A stretch of DNA of 64,000 nt from assembly GCA_015099395.1 (NCBI GenBank), contig AP024096.1, positions 8,597,485 through 8,661,484 of the forward strand, read 5' to 3'. Shown here in pieces: positions 34,166-42,661 of the stretch. Every line of letters starts with the position of its first letter. Positions within the stretch are counted from its first letter, which is position 1. The notes under the pieces are model-generated. The model did not search any database, had not been told where the DNA came from, and saw only the letters and a program-made list of their open reading frames with translations. Made by a program: the position numbers and the translations under genes. Source of the stretch: Ktedonobacteria bacterium brp13. Lineage in GTDB: Bacteria; Chloroflexota; Ktedonobacteria; Ktedonobacterales; Ktedonobacteraceae.

Positions 34166-35866
34166 CTAACGCCTCCTTTGGTCGAGGGGACGCGGCTTTG
34201 CGACGGAAATCCCCTGGCTGTGAACTTGTTGATGGCAGGTGGGATGGAGAAGAACACGGTTTTCAGTTCGGTCTGATCCCCCTTTTGATCGCCAGAAAAT
34301 GTGATGGCTGTGCCATCCTGTAATCTTGGTGATCTTTTGGTTGCAGATCGGACAGAGTCCTCTTTGCTCTTTCCAGAGAGCAAGTAACCAGCGTTTTCCT
34401 TTGAGCGTTGCCTCCATGCGAACATCAAGACGTTTCTCAACGTAGCTTTCCCACATTGGGTCGTAGGGGTTGGCTTCTCCCTGGATTTTGATGTGTCGTG
34501 TAATCGGCACGCTGTCGGCTCTCGTGAGGTGCCATGTTTGCTCACCTTCCATTCCGAAAAACACCCAGTTATCACTTCCGCAGGTCTTGAAGTATTTCTT
34601 CGCTTTCCATGCGTCAGACTTGCGAGGGTGTCTGCGGTTGACCCATCGTTTGAGTGTTTGATAGATCTTCTCATCTACGGAACTAAAGGTTTTCTTACTG
34701 ACTACATGTCGGTGATAGTTCGCCCACCCTCGGATGACGGGGTTGAGTTTCGCTATCAGTTTTCCGGCAGGTAGAGGTTTGTTTGCCTTCACGATGTCTC
34801 GGACCTTTTGCAGGAAGGTCACCACATTCTTCTTTGCTGGTTTGATCAAGAGTTTGTGTCGCTTTCCTGTTTTGTACTTGCGTACGTTTTGGCCCAGGAA
34901 ATCAAACCCGTCCTCAATATGGGTGATGAACGTCTTTTCCGGTGAGAGTTGTAAACCTCGTTCACAGAGAAATGCTTCCACAAGTGGCTTCATCTCTTGT
35001 TCCAGAAGCTCTTTTGAACTCCCTGAAATGAGAAAGTCATCGGCGTATCGTATCAGATGCACTTTCGCCTCACGACTTTTTCGTGTGGTTGGAGGAATGA
35101 CCTCGTGTATCACGCGTTCTAGCCTGTCAAGCGTCATGTTCGCAAGAACAGGTGAAATCACCCCACCTTGCGGTGTTCCTGCATCTGTTGGATAGAGAAT
35201 GCATTGTTCCATGTATCCCGCTTTGAGCCATTTCTTGAGTATAGCCTTTTCCATGGGGATATGGGTTAAGAGCCACTCATGAGAAATCGCATCGAAACAA
35301 CCTTTGATGTCCCCTTCGAGTATCCACTGAGGCGAAGCCTGTTTTCCCAGCACGTTGAAGCACTGTTCTATCGCATCAGCAGTAGATCTTCCCGGTCGGA
35401 AGCCGTACGAGTTCGGGTCCGCTGTGGTTTCCGCCACCGGGTCGAGAGCGAGCAGGTAAAGAGCCTGCATAGCTCTGCATTTCATGATGGGAATACCCAA
35501 AGGGCGCTTTTTGCCGTTCTTTTTCGGGATGTAAATTCGTCGCAACGGTTGGGGATGATAGTCCCGTTGTCGCAACGAGTAGATGGCATTGATCTTCTTG
35601 TGTGGAGTGTTCCAGATGATCCGGTCCACTCCTGGGGTATTTTTGCCCTGGTTTTCCGTCACTCGCCTGACGGCAAGGGCCTTGCCGCTAAACGAGTGGG
35701 TTAAGAGTCGTTGCAAGGCTTTGACCTTGTTCCATCTCTTTTCCTTCGTTGCCTTCACGATCCTCGCTTGAAGCCGACGCACGTTCTGGTTGACTTTCTG
35801 CCAATCAATGGCGTGCCAGTCAGTTATTCCGTGGAAGGACGCACCAGCAGGGGTTGCTGCTGTCAT
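34166..35866 (-). CDS. ltrA: Group II intron reverse transcriptase/maturase (outer intron)
   Basis: 566 residues, start preceded by AAAGGAAAAGCAG. RT motifs: RPLGIPIMKCRAMQALYL, SYGFRPGRSTADAIEQCF, LEGDIKGCFDAISHEWLL, AGTPQGGVISPVLANMTL, and IRYADDFLISG (YADD). The maturase domain contains NPVIRGWANYHRHVVSK. The C-terminal HNH domain has CPICNQKITKITGWHSHHI and HPTCHQQVHS. It belongs to a different branch from the other two intron proteins in this window. Confidence 0.95.
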   Translation of the reverse strand: MTAATPAGASFHGITDWHAIDWQKVNQNVRRLQARIVKATKEKRWNKVKALQRLLTHSFSGKALAVRRVTENQGKNTPGVDRIIWNTPHKKINAIYSLRQRDYHPQPLRRIYIPKKNGKKRPLGIPIMKCRAMQALYLLALDPVAETTADPNSYGFRPGRSTADAIEQCFNVLGKQASPQWILEGDIKGCFDAISHEWLLTHIPMEKAILKKWLKAGYMEQCILYPTDAGTPQGGVISPVLANMTLDRLERVIHEVIPPTTRKSREAKVHLIRYADDFLISGSSKELLEQEMKPLVEAFLCERGLQLSPEKTFITHIEDGFDFLGQNVRKYKTGKRHKLLIKPAKKNVVTFLQKVRDIVKANKPLPAGKLIAKLNPVIRGWANYHRHVVSKKTFSSVDEKIYQTLKRWVNRRHPRKSDAWKAKKYFKTCGSDNWVFFGMEGEQTWHLTRADSVPITRHIKIQGEANPYDPMWESYVEKRLDVRMEATLKGKRWLLALWKEQRGLCPICNQKITKITGWHSHHIFWRSKGGSDRTENRVLLHPTCHQQVHSQGISVAKPRPLDQRRR

Positions 35867-36173
35867 CTGCTTTTCCTTTCTTCTGTCGTTTAGTCAAGGG
35901 TTCTCGTGGTGAAAGACCTCGCGGAAGTCTGCCCGCTTTCGCGTGAGGGAGTCCCTCTATCCGCTCCATTACAGAGCGGCTTTTGCTTTCTCCGCATTCC
36001 TTTACCCGCTATCTCATTGGGTTGCCTTACGGCTCCCTACCGCAAACGGAAGATATCGGGCTTACCGTGTTCCGCGTAAGTAACAGAATGAGGTAGGTTC
36101 GCTCTCTGCACCGATGGTGTTGGGTGTCCACGAGGGAGACGAATTCAGATCTCCTTCCCACCATATTGCCTTT

Positions 36174-38655
36174 GTAGGGTAGTAACCGTGCGCCTTAACC
36201 CATTGCTGAGTCAGGTTTCACTGAGACCCCCTCCGAACCGGACTTATGCGTTTCCACATATCCGGCTCTCCGAGTTTTCCTGAGCATTTTCTTTTTCTCG
36301 CTGAGTGTTCCTGCATGCAGTTCATCATGGCACTCCACGCAGAGTACCATTGTCTTTCGTCGCCTCTCAATCATTTGGCGTTCCCACGGCGTTTTTCCTT
36401 TCAGGTTGCCTAATTTCCGTACATGGTGTACTTCCACCTGAGTACCTCGGATACCACACCATTCACATGTGTCTGCTAACAAGCGTTTCCCTAACTCGTT
36501 CCGGCTTTGGTACATCCACGTCTTGGGGATCAGATCAACTTGCCCATATGTCACCTTTTCTGTCTTCAACTGTCTGGTTGAGGCGATGAGTTCGTACTCT
36601 TTGATCCCTTTCCCTTCTTTCTCCAGTGAGATGACATATCGGCTTGGTCCTTTTTTCAGGTTTTTGATGACCTTTTTGATTGAGCATTGCCGTTTTGCTG
36701 CCAGTGTGTGGAAGAAGCTCGTCTGGGTTATCCAGAGGACTCTTCCTGCTGCATCTTTCAGGTTGTCTGCAAGCGCGTAATACCCTAAAAAACCTCTCAC
36801 TTCCGCATTGTAGGTCATGAGAATTTCCAGTTCGCTGAGGTTGAGCAGTTTACTTCGATGTTTCCCTTGCCACGTGTTGGTTTCCCCGTATTCTTGCGCA
36901 AATTTGATGGTTTTATCCGCTGGTAGGAGCAGATTGAGGTGATATGATCCTGTCCTCTGCGTTTTTACGCCCTGTCGTGTGTGAAGGCGGCGTTTGCGAA
37001 TGCCATCCCATCGTTTGATGTCATATCCTAAGAAACGCACACGCTTCTTTGCGTTAGTAATCAATGTTTTTTCCGGTGATAGTTCTAATTGTAGGTCATT
37101 TCTCAGAAAGACTTCCAGTTTGCTCCTTATCTTTTCTGCATCAGCTTTACTTCCATGTATGCCGACGAGAAAGTCATCGGCGTATCGTAGGTAGTAGAGC
37201 CGCCTGTAGCCAGGGTCCAGGGGGTCAGTTGCCTCCGTCTTCAACTGCTTTTGTTTCAGAGCTTTGTAGACGCTCCAGTTCCCTGTTTCCTTGGCCTTTT
37301 TCTTGGCTTGGTAGATGGCGTTCGTGAGTGAGCGGTGTTCTCTCGTTGCTTTCCTTCTCTTCCCTTGACTGAACTCGGCGCTGATGGCGACCATTGCCCG
37401 ATCAAGCTCGTCGAGGTAGATATTTGAGAGCACAGGACTCAGTGTCCCGCCTTGAGGAACTCCTGAAAGCGTTTGGTTGAATTTCCAATCCTCGACATAC
37501 CCAGCTTTCAGGAATTGTCCTATCAGATGCAAAAACCGTTTATCGGTGATACGCTTGCTCAATATCCTCAGTAGCGTATTGTGGTTGACATTATCGAAAT
37601 AGCCTTTAATATCTCCCTCTACCCACCATCGTACTCCTTGCATCTCTCGTTTGACCGCTTCAAGAGCAGTATGGCAACTCCTTCCAGGCCGAAACCCATG
37701 AGAGTTTTCTGAGAAGGTTGGTTCATAGATGGCTTCCAAGGTGAGCTTGAGGACCGTCCCCAGCAGCTTATCTTGAAACGCGGGTATCCCTAGCGGGCGT
37801 TGTTTACCGTTGGGTTTTGGCACGTAAACTCGACGGACAGGGACCGGCTTGTACCTTGAGGCTTTCAGATCTGCGATGGCATCCTGAATGAGCTTCATTC
37901 CTGCTCCGTCAACGGTTTTCCCATCTACCCCCGGCGTCATATTACCCGGCTCTGGCGCGATACGTTGGTAAGCCAGGAGCCACAGTTCGACGTTGTACAA
38001 CTTTTGAAAGAGCTTGTCGAACTTCACTTCTGGTTTCAGGGTCATTTTGCTCAGTGTTGCAAGGATGGCGTTTGGATGTTGCACTGTGTGCTCCTCTTTC
38101 CTACTTACAACTGAAACTCTGCGTCCCTTGGCCCTGCATGCGGTTTTCCCACACTCCGTGGACAGGTCGTTGCTCTCCTGCCGACTACTACGGACGCTCC
38201 CATCTGGTCTGATTTTCAGGCACTTTTGCCATAGCGTTTCGTCCCCATTGGCTTTCCGCATTCAGACTCGGATGATCCCCGTTTAGACATCATTCAGATG
38301 CTCCCGATGTAGGTGCCCCGTTTGAACCATTTACCCCTTATTGGGGCTGCGTCTCCTTCATGGGTACAATTCCCCGAACCAAAGAGGGAAGTGTTTAGGA
38401 GATAGTGGGTGTCACCAGCTTCCCACCAGGCTAGCTTTCTCCCGCTAGGTTCTAGGTTTAAAGCAGTCTAGCTTTCACCATGTCGAGATTGCTCTGGGAG
38501 ACTCTCTGGTTTGCTGGAACCTTCGATCTCCCTATCTAGGCGTCATACTCTGGTCCTTGCCTGCCTTTCGGGGGCAAGTGAGACGTTGAGCATACTTTCA
38601 TTCCCATAGAAAGTAGGGGTCTCCCCGCTGATATGATGCCCTTTTACGGGCGTGC
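36174..38655 (-). mobile_element. Inner group II intron nested in the outer one
   Basis: The 3' end is ...CTACCCTAC at 36174. Domain V is the 34-nt hairpin at 36235-36268 (GAGCCGGATATG, GTCCGGTTC). The 5' edge is approximate: around 38655 the sequence GCCCGTAAAAGGGCATCATA resembles the start of this intron group, but a clean GTGCG is not present, so the 5' end may be altered. The insertion point is in the 5' non-coding part (domains I-III) of the outer intron. Confidence 0.75.
36195..38084 (-). CDS. ltrA: Group II intron reverse transcriptase/maturase (inner intron)
   Basis: 629 residues from a GTG at 38084 with AAAGAGGAG upstream; an open frame continues to 38261 but those codons are probably intron RNA. 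RT motifs: RPLGIPAFQDKLLGTVLK, SHGFRPGRSCHTALEAVK, VEGDIKGYFDNVNHNTLL, SGVPQGGTLSPVLSNIYL, and LRYADDFLVG (YADD). The maturase part includes EVRGFLGYYALADN. The HNH end has CEWCGIRGTQVEVHHV and CVECHDELH. Closest in this window to the maturase at 23.9 kb. Confidence 0.94.
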   Translation of the reverse strand: MQHPNAILATLSKMTLKPEVKFDKLFQKLYNVELWLLAYQRIAPEPGNMTPGVDGKTVDGAGMKLIQDAIADLKASRYKPVPVRRVYVPKPNGKQRPLGIPAFQDKLLGTVLKLTLEAIYEPTFSENSHGFRPGRSCHTALEAVKREMQGVRWWVEGDIKGYFDNVNHNTLLRILSKRITDKRFLHLIGQFLKAGYVEDWKFNQTLSGVPQGGTLSPVLSNIYLDELDRAMVAISAEFSQGKRRKATREHRSLTNAIYQAKKKAKETGNWSVYKALKQKQLKTEATDPLDPGYRRLYYLRYADDFLVGIHGSKADAEKIRSKLEVFLRNDLQLELSPEKTLITNAKKRVRFLGYDIKRWDGIRKRRLHTRQGVKTQRTGSYHLNLLLPADKTIKFAQEYGETNTWQGKHRSKLLNLSELEILMTYNAEVRGFLGYYALADNLKDAAGRVLWITQTSFFHTLAAKRQCSIKKVIKNLKKGPSRYVISLEKEGKGIKEYELIASTRQLKTEKVTYGQVDLIPKTWMYQSRNELGKRLLADTCEWCGIRGTQVEVHHVRKLGNLKGKTPWERQMIERRRKTMVLCVECHDELHAGTLSEKKKMLRKTRRAGYVETHKSGSEGVSVKPDSAMG

Positions 38656-38947
38656 TGGCTCAAGCCTGTCAGCATCTTAGGCTTGTTTTGGGTAACGGCA
38701 CTTTAGTGAGCGTTCACATGTGTTAACCAATGTCATCCATCCTAGCCCCCTGTCCCCTTTGATGCTAGGAGACATCAGGATTGCCTTACGGATTTCCTGT
38801 CGATCTATCGATCTAGGGTCGTTGTCAGCGGGCTTCTGACGGGTCGTTACCTCTCCGCTTTGCCGCTCAAGGATACTGTTGGTGGAACAACAGGCCCCAG
38901 CATGGTTGCCCATATGAAGCAATTACTTACGCAGCCTCACGTCGCAC

Positions 38948-39334
38948 AAACTCTCCCCAATCGAACTGGACTTGCTCGCCAGGTTGTGTCTCATACCGGA
39001 TCACGGGGTAGTGTCCAGGTGCCGGGGGACGCAAGGGATGCACAAACACTTTGAGGGTCGAGAGACTCCCTGTGTAGCCCAGTGCCTGCAAGCGAGGCAA
39101 CATGCTCTCACAGTTGTAGCAGTGGTCCTCCTTGATCCACCGCAGAACCTGTTCTTTGAATGGATCAAGCTTGGAACCGCGCTTGCGCCGCGGCTGTGGG
39201 ATGACGGCGGAAGGATTGCGTAAGTACTTGCGCACCGTATTCCTTGCCAGTCCCAGCGTGATCGCTATCTGTTGGATGGATTTGCCTTGTGCTGCCATTT
39301 CATTTATCATATTCACTGTACCGCTCCTGATCAT
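38948..39334 (-). pseudogene. istA: IstA 5' exon
   Basis: First exon of the split transposase, MIRSGTVNMINEMAAQGKSI with a helix-turn-helix (IQQIAITLGLARNTVRKYLR), ending GEQVQFDWGEF at the intron. The ATG at 39334 follows GGAGACGGCC and is preferred to the frame start at 39370. Without splicing, translation enters the intron and stops after four more codons. Confidence 0.88.
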
Positions 39335-39407
39335 GGCCGTCTCCTGTGTGAATTGGGAACTATCATTCACACAGATTACAGCTTAGTTGGTGGGCGGTCA
39401 ACTTTAT

Positions 39408-39591
39408 CTTACCGATTCCCGGTCAATTATACGCTGTCGTTAATAACGCTCTCACATCGTCAGTGGGAGAAGGTACGAACATCGTGGGCAAGCTCAAGTA
39501 GTGTGAGACAGCGGAGCTAGCGAGGAGGGAGGCGAGAGGGAGTAAACTCAGAGGGAGATGGTTGGTCTGAACTCACAGAAGGAGTCACCCG
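39408..39591. other. Gap between IS21 end and truncated transposase
   Basis: Short intergenic stretch. The last 15 bases hold AGAAGGAG, the ribosome binding site of the next gene. No other feature is seen. Confidence 0.4.
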
Positions 39592-40434
39592 ATGAGTACC
39601 TCGTATTACGCCGATCGCATCAATTTGTATTTTTTGCTCCAACAGCATCCGGACTGGAACCAGCAGGAGTACGCCGATGCGCTACACCGTTCGAAAAGTT
39701 GGGTCGGCAAGTGGCACATCCGCTTGCAGCGCGTTCCGAACGGGGATCTGCAAGCGCTGCACCAGGTAGCACTGGGCCAGTCCCGCGCCCGCAAACAGCC
39801 CCCGGAGCGCATTGCGCCCGAAATCGAAGCCGAGATCCTGGCCATCCGCGATGAGCCCCCCGAAGGGTTGCGCCGGACGCCTGGGCCCAAAGCGATCCTC
39901 TACTATCTGCCTCGGCGTCTCACCTTGTGGCAAAGCCATTTGCGTCTGCCCACCTCCACCCGTACCGTCTATGAGATTCTCAAACGGAATCAGCGCATCG
40001 CCCCGCGTCCAAGGCGTCCAGAACCCTTGGACTTACCACGTCCAGCCCCGCTCTCGTGCTGGCAGATCGATTTGAAAGATGTCAGTACCGTCGAGGATGA
40101 TCCCATGGAGCCAACGGGCAAGCGGCAACATGTGGCTGAAGCCTTCAATAGTGTGGATGAGGGCACCTCCATCCTCTTGTGGAGCGAGGTTCGTACCGAT
40201 TTCACGGCCGAGACCTTGCTTGCTTCCCTGGCCCAAGCGATCGAGCGCTACGGGGTGCCACAGCGCATCACCCTGGATCGTGATCCCCGCTCGGTGGGCG
40301 CTCCGCAAGGCAGTGATTTTCCCTCGGCCCTCTTGCGCTTTGGTGCCTGCCTCGACATTGAGATGCACGTCTGCCCACCGCGTCACCCACAAGACAACGC
40401 TTTAGTTGCATACTGCACTCCTTTCGGACACTGA
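39592..40434 (+). pseudogene. rve-type transposase, C-terminally truncated
   Basis: Starts MSTSYYADRINLYFLLQQHP with an HTH (QQEYADALHRSKSWVGKW), then an integrase core with Asp in CWQIDLKDVSTV and Asp in RITLDRDPRSVG. It breaks at PPRHPQDNA, just before the catalytic Glu, near 40401. The last 11 codons are foreign. The break is about 170 bp from the inverted IS630 pair. Confidence 0.82.
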
Positions 40435-40456
40435 GGGTGTTGTTTGATATTTGTGA

Positions 40457-40485
40457 GCATACTTCTGAGGAGCATGCTCATTGGG
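40457..40485. repeat. Short inverted repeat
   Basis: TGAGCAT and ATGCTCA separated by about 13 bases, shortly after the truncated transposase. Possibly part of an IS end. Confidence 0.4.
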
Positions 40486-40568
40486 TGGCGGGAAGACCAC
40501 TATCCCACGATCATTGACTTGATACGTGGGAAGCAGCCCTGCCCGTCCCCAATCCATGATGGGATCAC

Positions 40569-40623
40569 TAGTGGGTCAACCTGCAATTGAGCAGCCATGA
40601 GCCAAAGCCGCAGCCGACCCGAC
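40569..40623 (-). repeat. 55-bp inverted copy of the IS630 3' end
   Basis: CACTAGTGGGTCAACCTGCA and onward to about 40623 is the exact reverse complement of 42499-42553, the C-terminal codons and end of the intact IS630. It shows that the fragment beginning here is the same IS in opposite orientation. Confidence 0.88.
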
Positions 40624-40645
40624 CAGACAACAGAGTAGGGTACGC

Positions 40646-41131
40646 TTATTCTACCTGATCAATGAGGTGCCAAGTGCGTGTTGTCTGCTGGTACTTCCAT
40701 CCATGTGCCTGCAAGACCAAACGGATCGTTTTTGGGCAGATGTCTAAAAATCCTCTCGCCTGCAAGGACTTTTGCAAAAGGGAAAGTGACCAGACGGTGC
40801 ATTGATCGACATCCCAAGTAGGACGGCGCTGCATTTCTCGAAGGATCAGTTCGTGATCCTGGGTGGTGTAGGAGGGCTTGCGACCACGACCCGGAGCAAT
40901 GAATAGGGCGTCCAATCCGCTCCGGAAAAATCGCGCCGCCAATTGCGAGATCCCATCGCAGCTCATTCCGACTTGCTTGCCAGCTTGGGCGAATGAACAT
41001 CCATTGGCAAGAGCTAAGAGCGCTTTTGCTCTTTTTCCAACACTCACCTCTTCGCCAGCAGCTTTTTGGGAGAGTTCTTCTCGTTCGTGTTGAGTTAGCT
41101 CACGCAAGGGAAATTTTTGCGGAGTTCCCAT
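40646..41131 (-). pseudogene. IS630-type OrfA of an internally deleted copy
   Basis: 161 codons, HTH-rich N-terminal half of an IS630 transposase (FPLRELTQHEREELSQKAAG, ALFIAPGRGRKPSY). After QQTTRTWHLI it leaves the family sequence and stops; the catalytic half is missing except for the 55-bp 3' end at 40569. About 50% similar to, and head-to-head with, the intact copy. Confidence 0.82.
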
Positions 41132-41255
41132 ACTTCACCCCTCCTTGGAGTTGTGCATCCCGTTTCTTTGAGTGTAGCACTTCTCTCTCTTGCAGTGCAA
41201 TACATTTGCCAAAGGGTGAAAAAGGTGATAGATTCAAGAAGAGGAGAAACAAGAT

Positions 41256-41816
41256 ATGAGCATGATGCAAAAAGATCCCTTACGTGAGCTAACTCAACAG
41301 GAAGAACGGGCCTTACAAAAGCTGGCGAAATCCACCAGTGAGCGCATAGATGTCGTCAAGCGAGCGAACGCGTTGTTATCTGTTCGTGCAGGAAACTCCT
41401 ACACTGAGGCGGCGAAAGTTGCCGGATACAAAAGCAATGATACTATCAGTCAATTGGTACGTCGCTTTAACCAGCGCGGCCTCCTCGCTCTCGCTATTGC
41501 TGCTGGTCGTGGTCGCAAGCCCACCTACACGAGCTCGCAGCAAAGCCGCATTCTCGTCGAAGTGCAGCGCAAACCTGATCACAAAGAGGATCAGACGGGC
41601 ACCTGGTCTCTGATGACCCTACGCCGGGCGTTGCGCAAAAGTGATCTCCCTCATGTTGGCGCTGAAACCATTCGTCAAGTCCTCCATGAGTCAGGCTACC
41701 GCTTTCAGCAGACACGCACCTGGTGCCACACCGGCTACGCACAGCGCAAACGTAAAAGCGGGACGGTGACCGTGTATGATCCCGAAACGCTGGAAAAAAA
41801 AGAGTCATCGAGTTAG
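41256..41816 (+). CDS. IS630-family transposase OrfA
   Basis: 186 codons: PLRELTQQEERALQKLAKST, HTH region YTEAAKVAGYKSNDTISQLV, then the linker LAIAAGRGRKPTYTSSQQ. Near its end is an A8 run (41794-41801) in CTGGAAAAAAAAGAG. A -1 slip there continues as KRVIELACEHAEAAGIVQLN into OrfB. The start follows AGAGGAG. Confidence 0.88.
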   Translation: MSMMQKDPLRELTQQEERALQKLAKSTSERIDVVKRANALLSVRAGNSYTEAAKVAGYKSNDTISQLVRRFNQRGLLALAIAAGRGRKPTYTSSQQSRILVEVQRKPDHKEDQTGTWSLMTLRRALRKSDLPHVGAETIRQVLHESGYRFQQTRTWCHTGYAQRKRKSGTVTVYDPETLEKKESSS

Positions 41817-41845
41817 CGTGTGAGCATGCAGAGGCTGCTGGGATC

Positions 41846-42544
41846 GTGCAACTCAACGAAGATGAAGCTGGGCCATACCAGGCGATCCCGCAGTCGGGAG
41901 CCTCCTGGCAGCCAGAAGGCCATCCAGCCACGCAACCACATGAGTATGAGCGCGGAGGTACCGCCAAACTGCTTACCCTCTTCCGTCCGTCCACGGGCCA
42001 AGTGCGCGCCAAAGGAGTGACCGAAGCTCCCAACTCCGTACTGCATCCCTGGCTTCAAGAACAACTCTCAGAGGTGCTTGCTCTGATCGAGCAGCAACAG
42101 CCTCCAGAGACCTTGCCTCCCGAAGAAGAGCGACCGCTCTATGCCCGTTGGGAAACCTGGCTGGGTCATCCTCCTGGCCGACCGCTCCCGCCCTTACGCA
42201 TCGTGCTGGTGTTGGACAATCTGGCAGGACATCTCTCCTCTGATCTGGTGCGTTGGTTCTTTGACCATGGGGTAATGCCGCTCTACACACCGATTGGTGG
42301 CTCATGGTTAAACATGGCAGAGTCGGTACAGCGCATCATTGTCCGGCGTGCACTCAGCGGACAGTATCCTCAGAATGCTCAAGAGGTGATTGACTGGCTG
42401 GAACAAACGGTAGCGGGCTGGAACCATAATCCAACACCGTTTGTGTGGAATGGCAAACGGCGTCGACGGCATGAGCGTGCTCGCTCACGCCGTTTAGGCG
42501 GGTCGGCTGCGGCTTTGGCTCATGGCTGCTCAATTGCAGGTTGA
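41846..42544 (+). CDS. IS630-family transposase OrfB (DDE domain)
   Basis: Catalytic half, most likely made only as an OrfA-OrfB fusion by -1 frameshift at 41794-41801. Asp in QLNEDEAGPYQAI, Asp in IVLVLDNLAGHLS, Glu in SWLNMAESVQRIIVRR, the usual IS630 DDE spacing. The C-terminus GGSAAALAHGCSIAG runs into the IS end. The internal ATG at 41846 has no ribosome binding site, which fits a fusion-only product. Confidence 0.88.
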   Translation: MQLNEDEAGPYQAIPQSGASWQPEGHPATQPHEYERGGTAKLLTLFRPSTGQVRAKGVTEAPNSVLHPWLQEQLSEVLALIEQQQPPETLPPEEERPLYARWETWLGHPPGRPLPPLRIVLVLDNLAGHLSSDLVRWFFDHGVMPLYTPIGGSWLNMAESVQRIIVRRALSGQYPQNAQEVIDWLEQTVAGWNHNPTPFVWNGKRRRRHERARSRRLGGSAAALAHGCSIAG

Positions 42545-42661
42545 CCCACTAGTGTACCATTACCTGTCGAGTTAAGTAGAGTTAAAAATACCCAGAAGAC
42601 GAACCCTTTCTCATTGCGTGCATTTTTTACTCCCTCAGGCTCCCTATCGCACACTGAAACG

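Larger units (their letters stand above)
34082..38947 (-). mobile_element. Outer group II intron in istA (twintron host)
   Basis: The 5' end GTGCGAC at 38947 follows exon ...GGAGAGTTT. The 3' end CTACCCGAC is at 34082, before CGCTACGAACAGG. Splicing gives GAG TTT CGC TAC GAA CAG, in frame, E-F-R-Y-E-Q, matching EFVYEQ of the intact IstA. Domain V lies at 34123-34157. Its own length without the inner intron is about 2.38 kb. Confidence 0.85.
32093..39407 (-). mobile_element. IS21-family element carrying nested group II introns
   Basis: The ends are GATAATTTTGACCGCC (32093) and, inverted, GGGCGGTCAACTTTATC (to 39407). A related subrepeat (GGTCAATTATAC) continues to about 39431, so the right edge may lie 25 bp further out. 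Contents read leftwards: istA 5' exon, a twintron of two group II introns, istA 3' exon with a frameshift, and istB. Without the introns the element would be about 2.45 kb, normal for IS21. Confidence 0.78.

Noticed and set aside
36195..38261. Longer 688-codon start for the inner maturase
   Set aside because: The extra 59 codons cover intron RNA; the GTG at 38084 has a strong ribosome binding site and fits the family's N-terminus.
42545..42661. Terminator or thioesterase gene at the end of the leftward operon
   Set aside because: I see no hairpin with a T-run and no coding sequence between the NRPS stop and the IS630 end.
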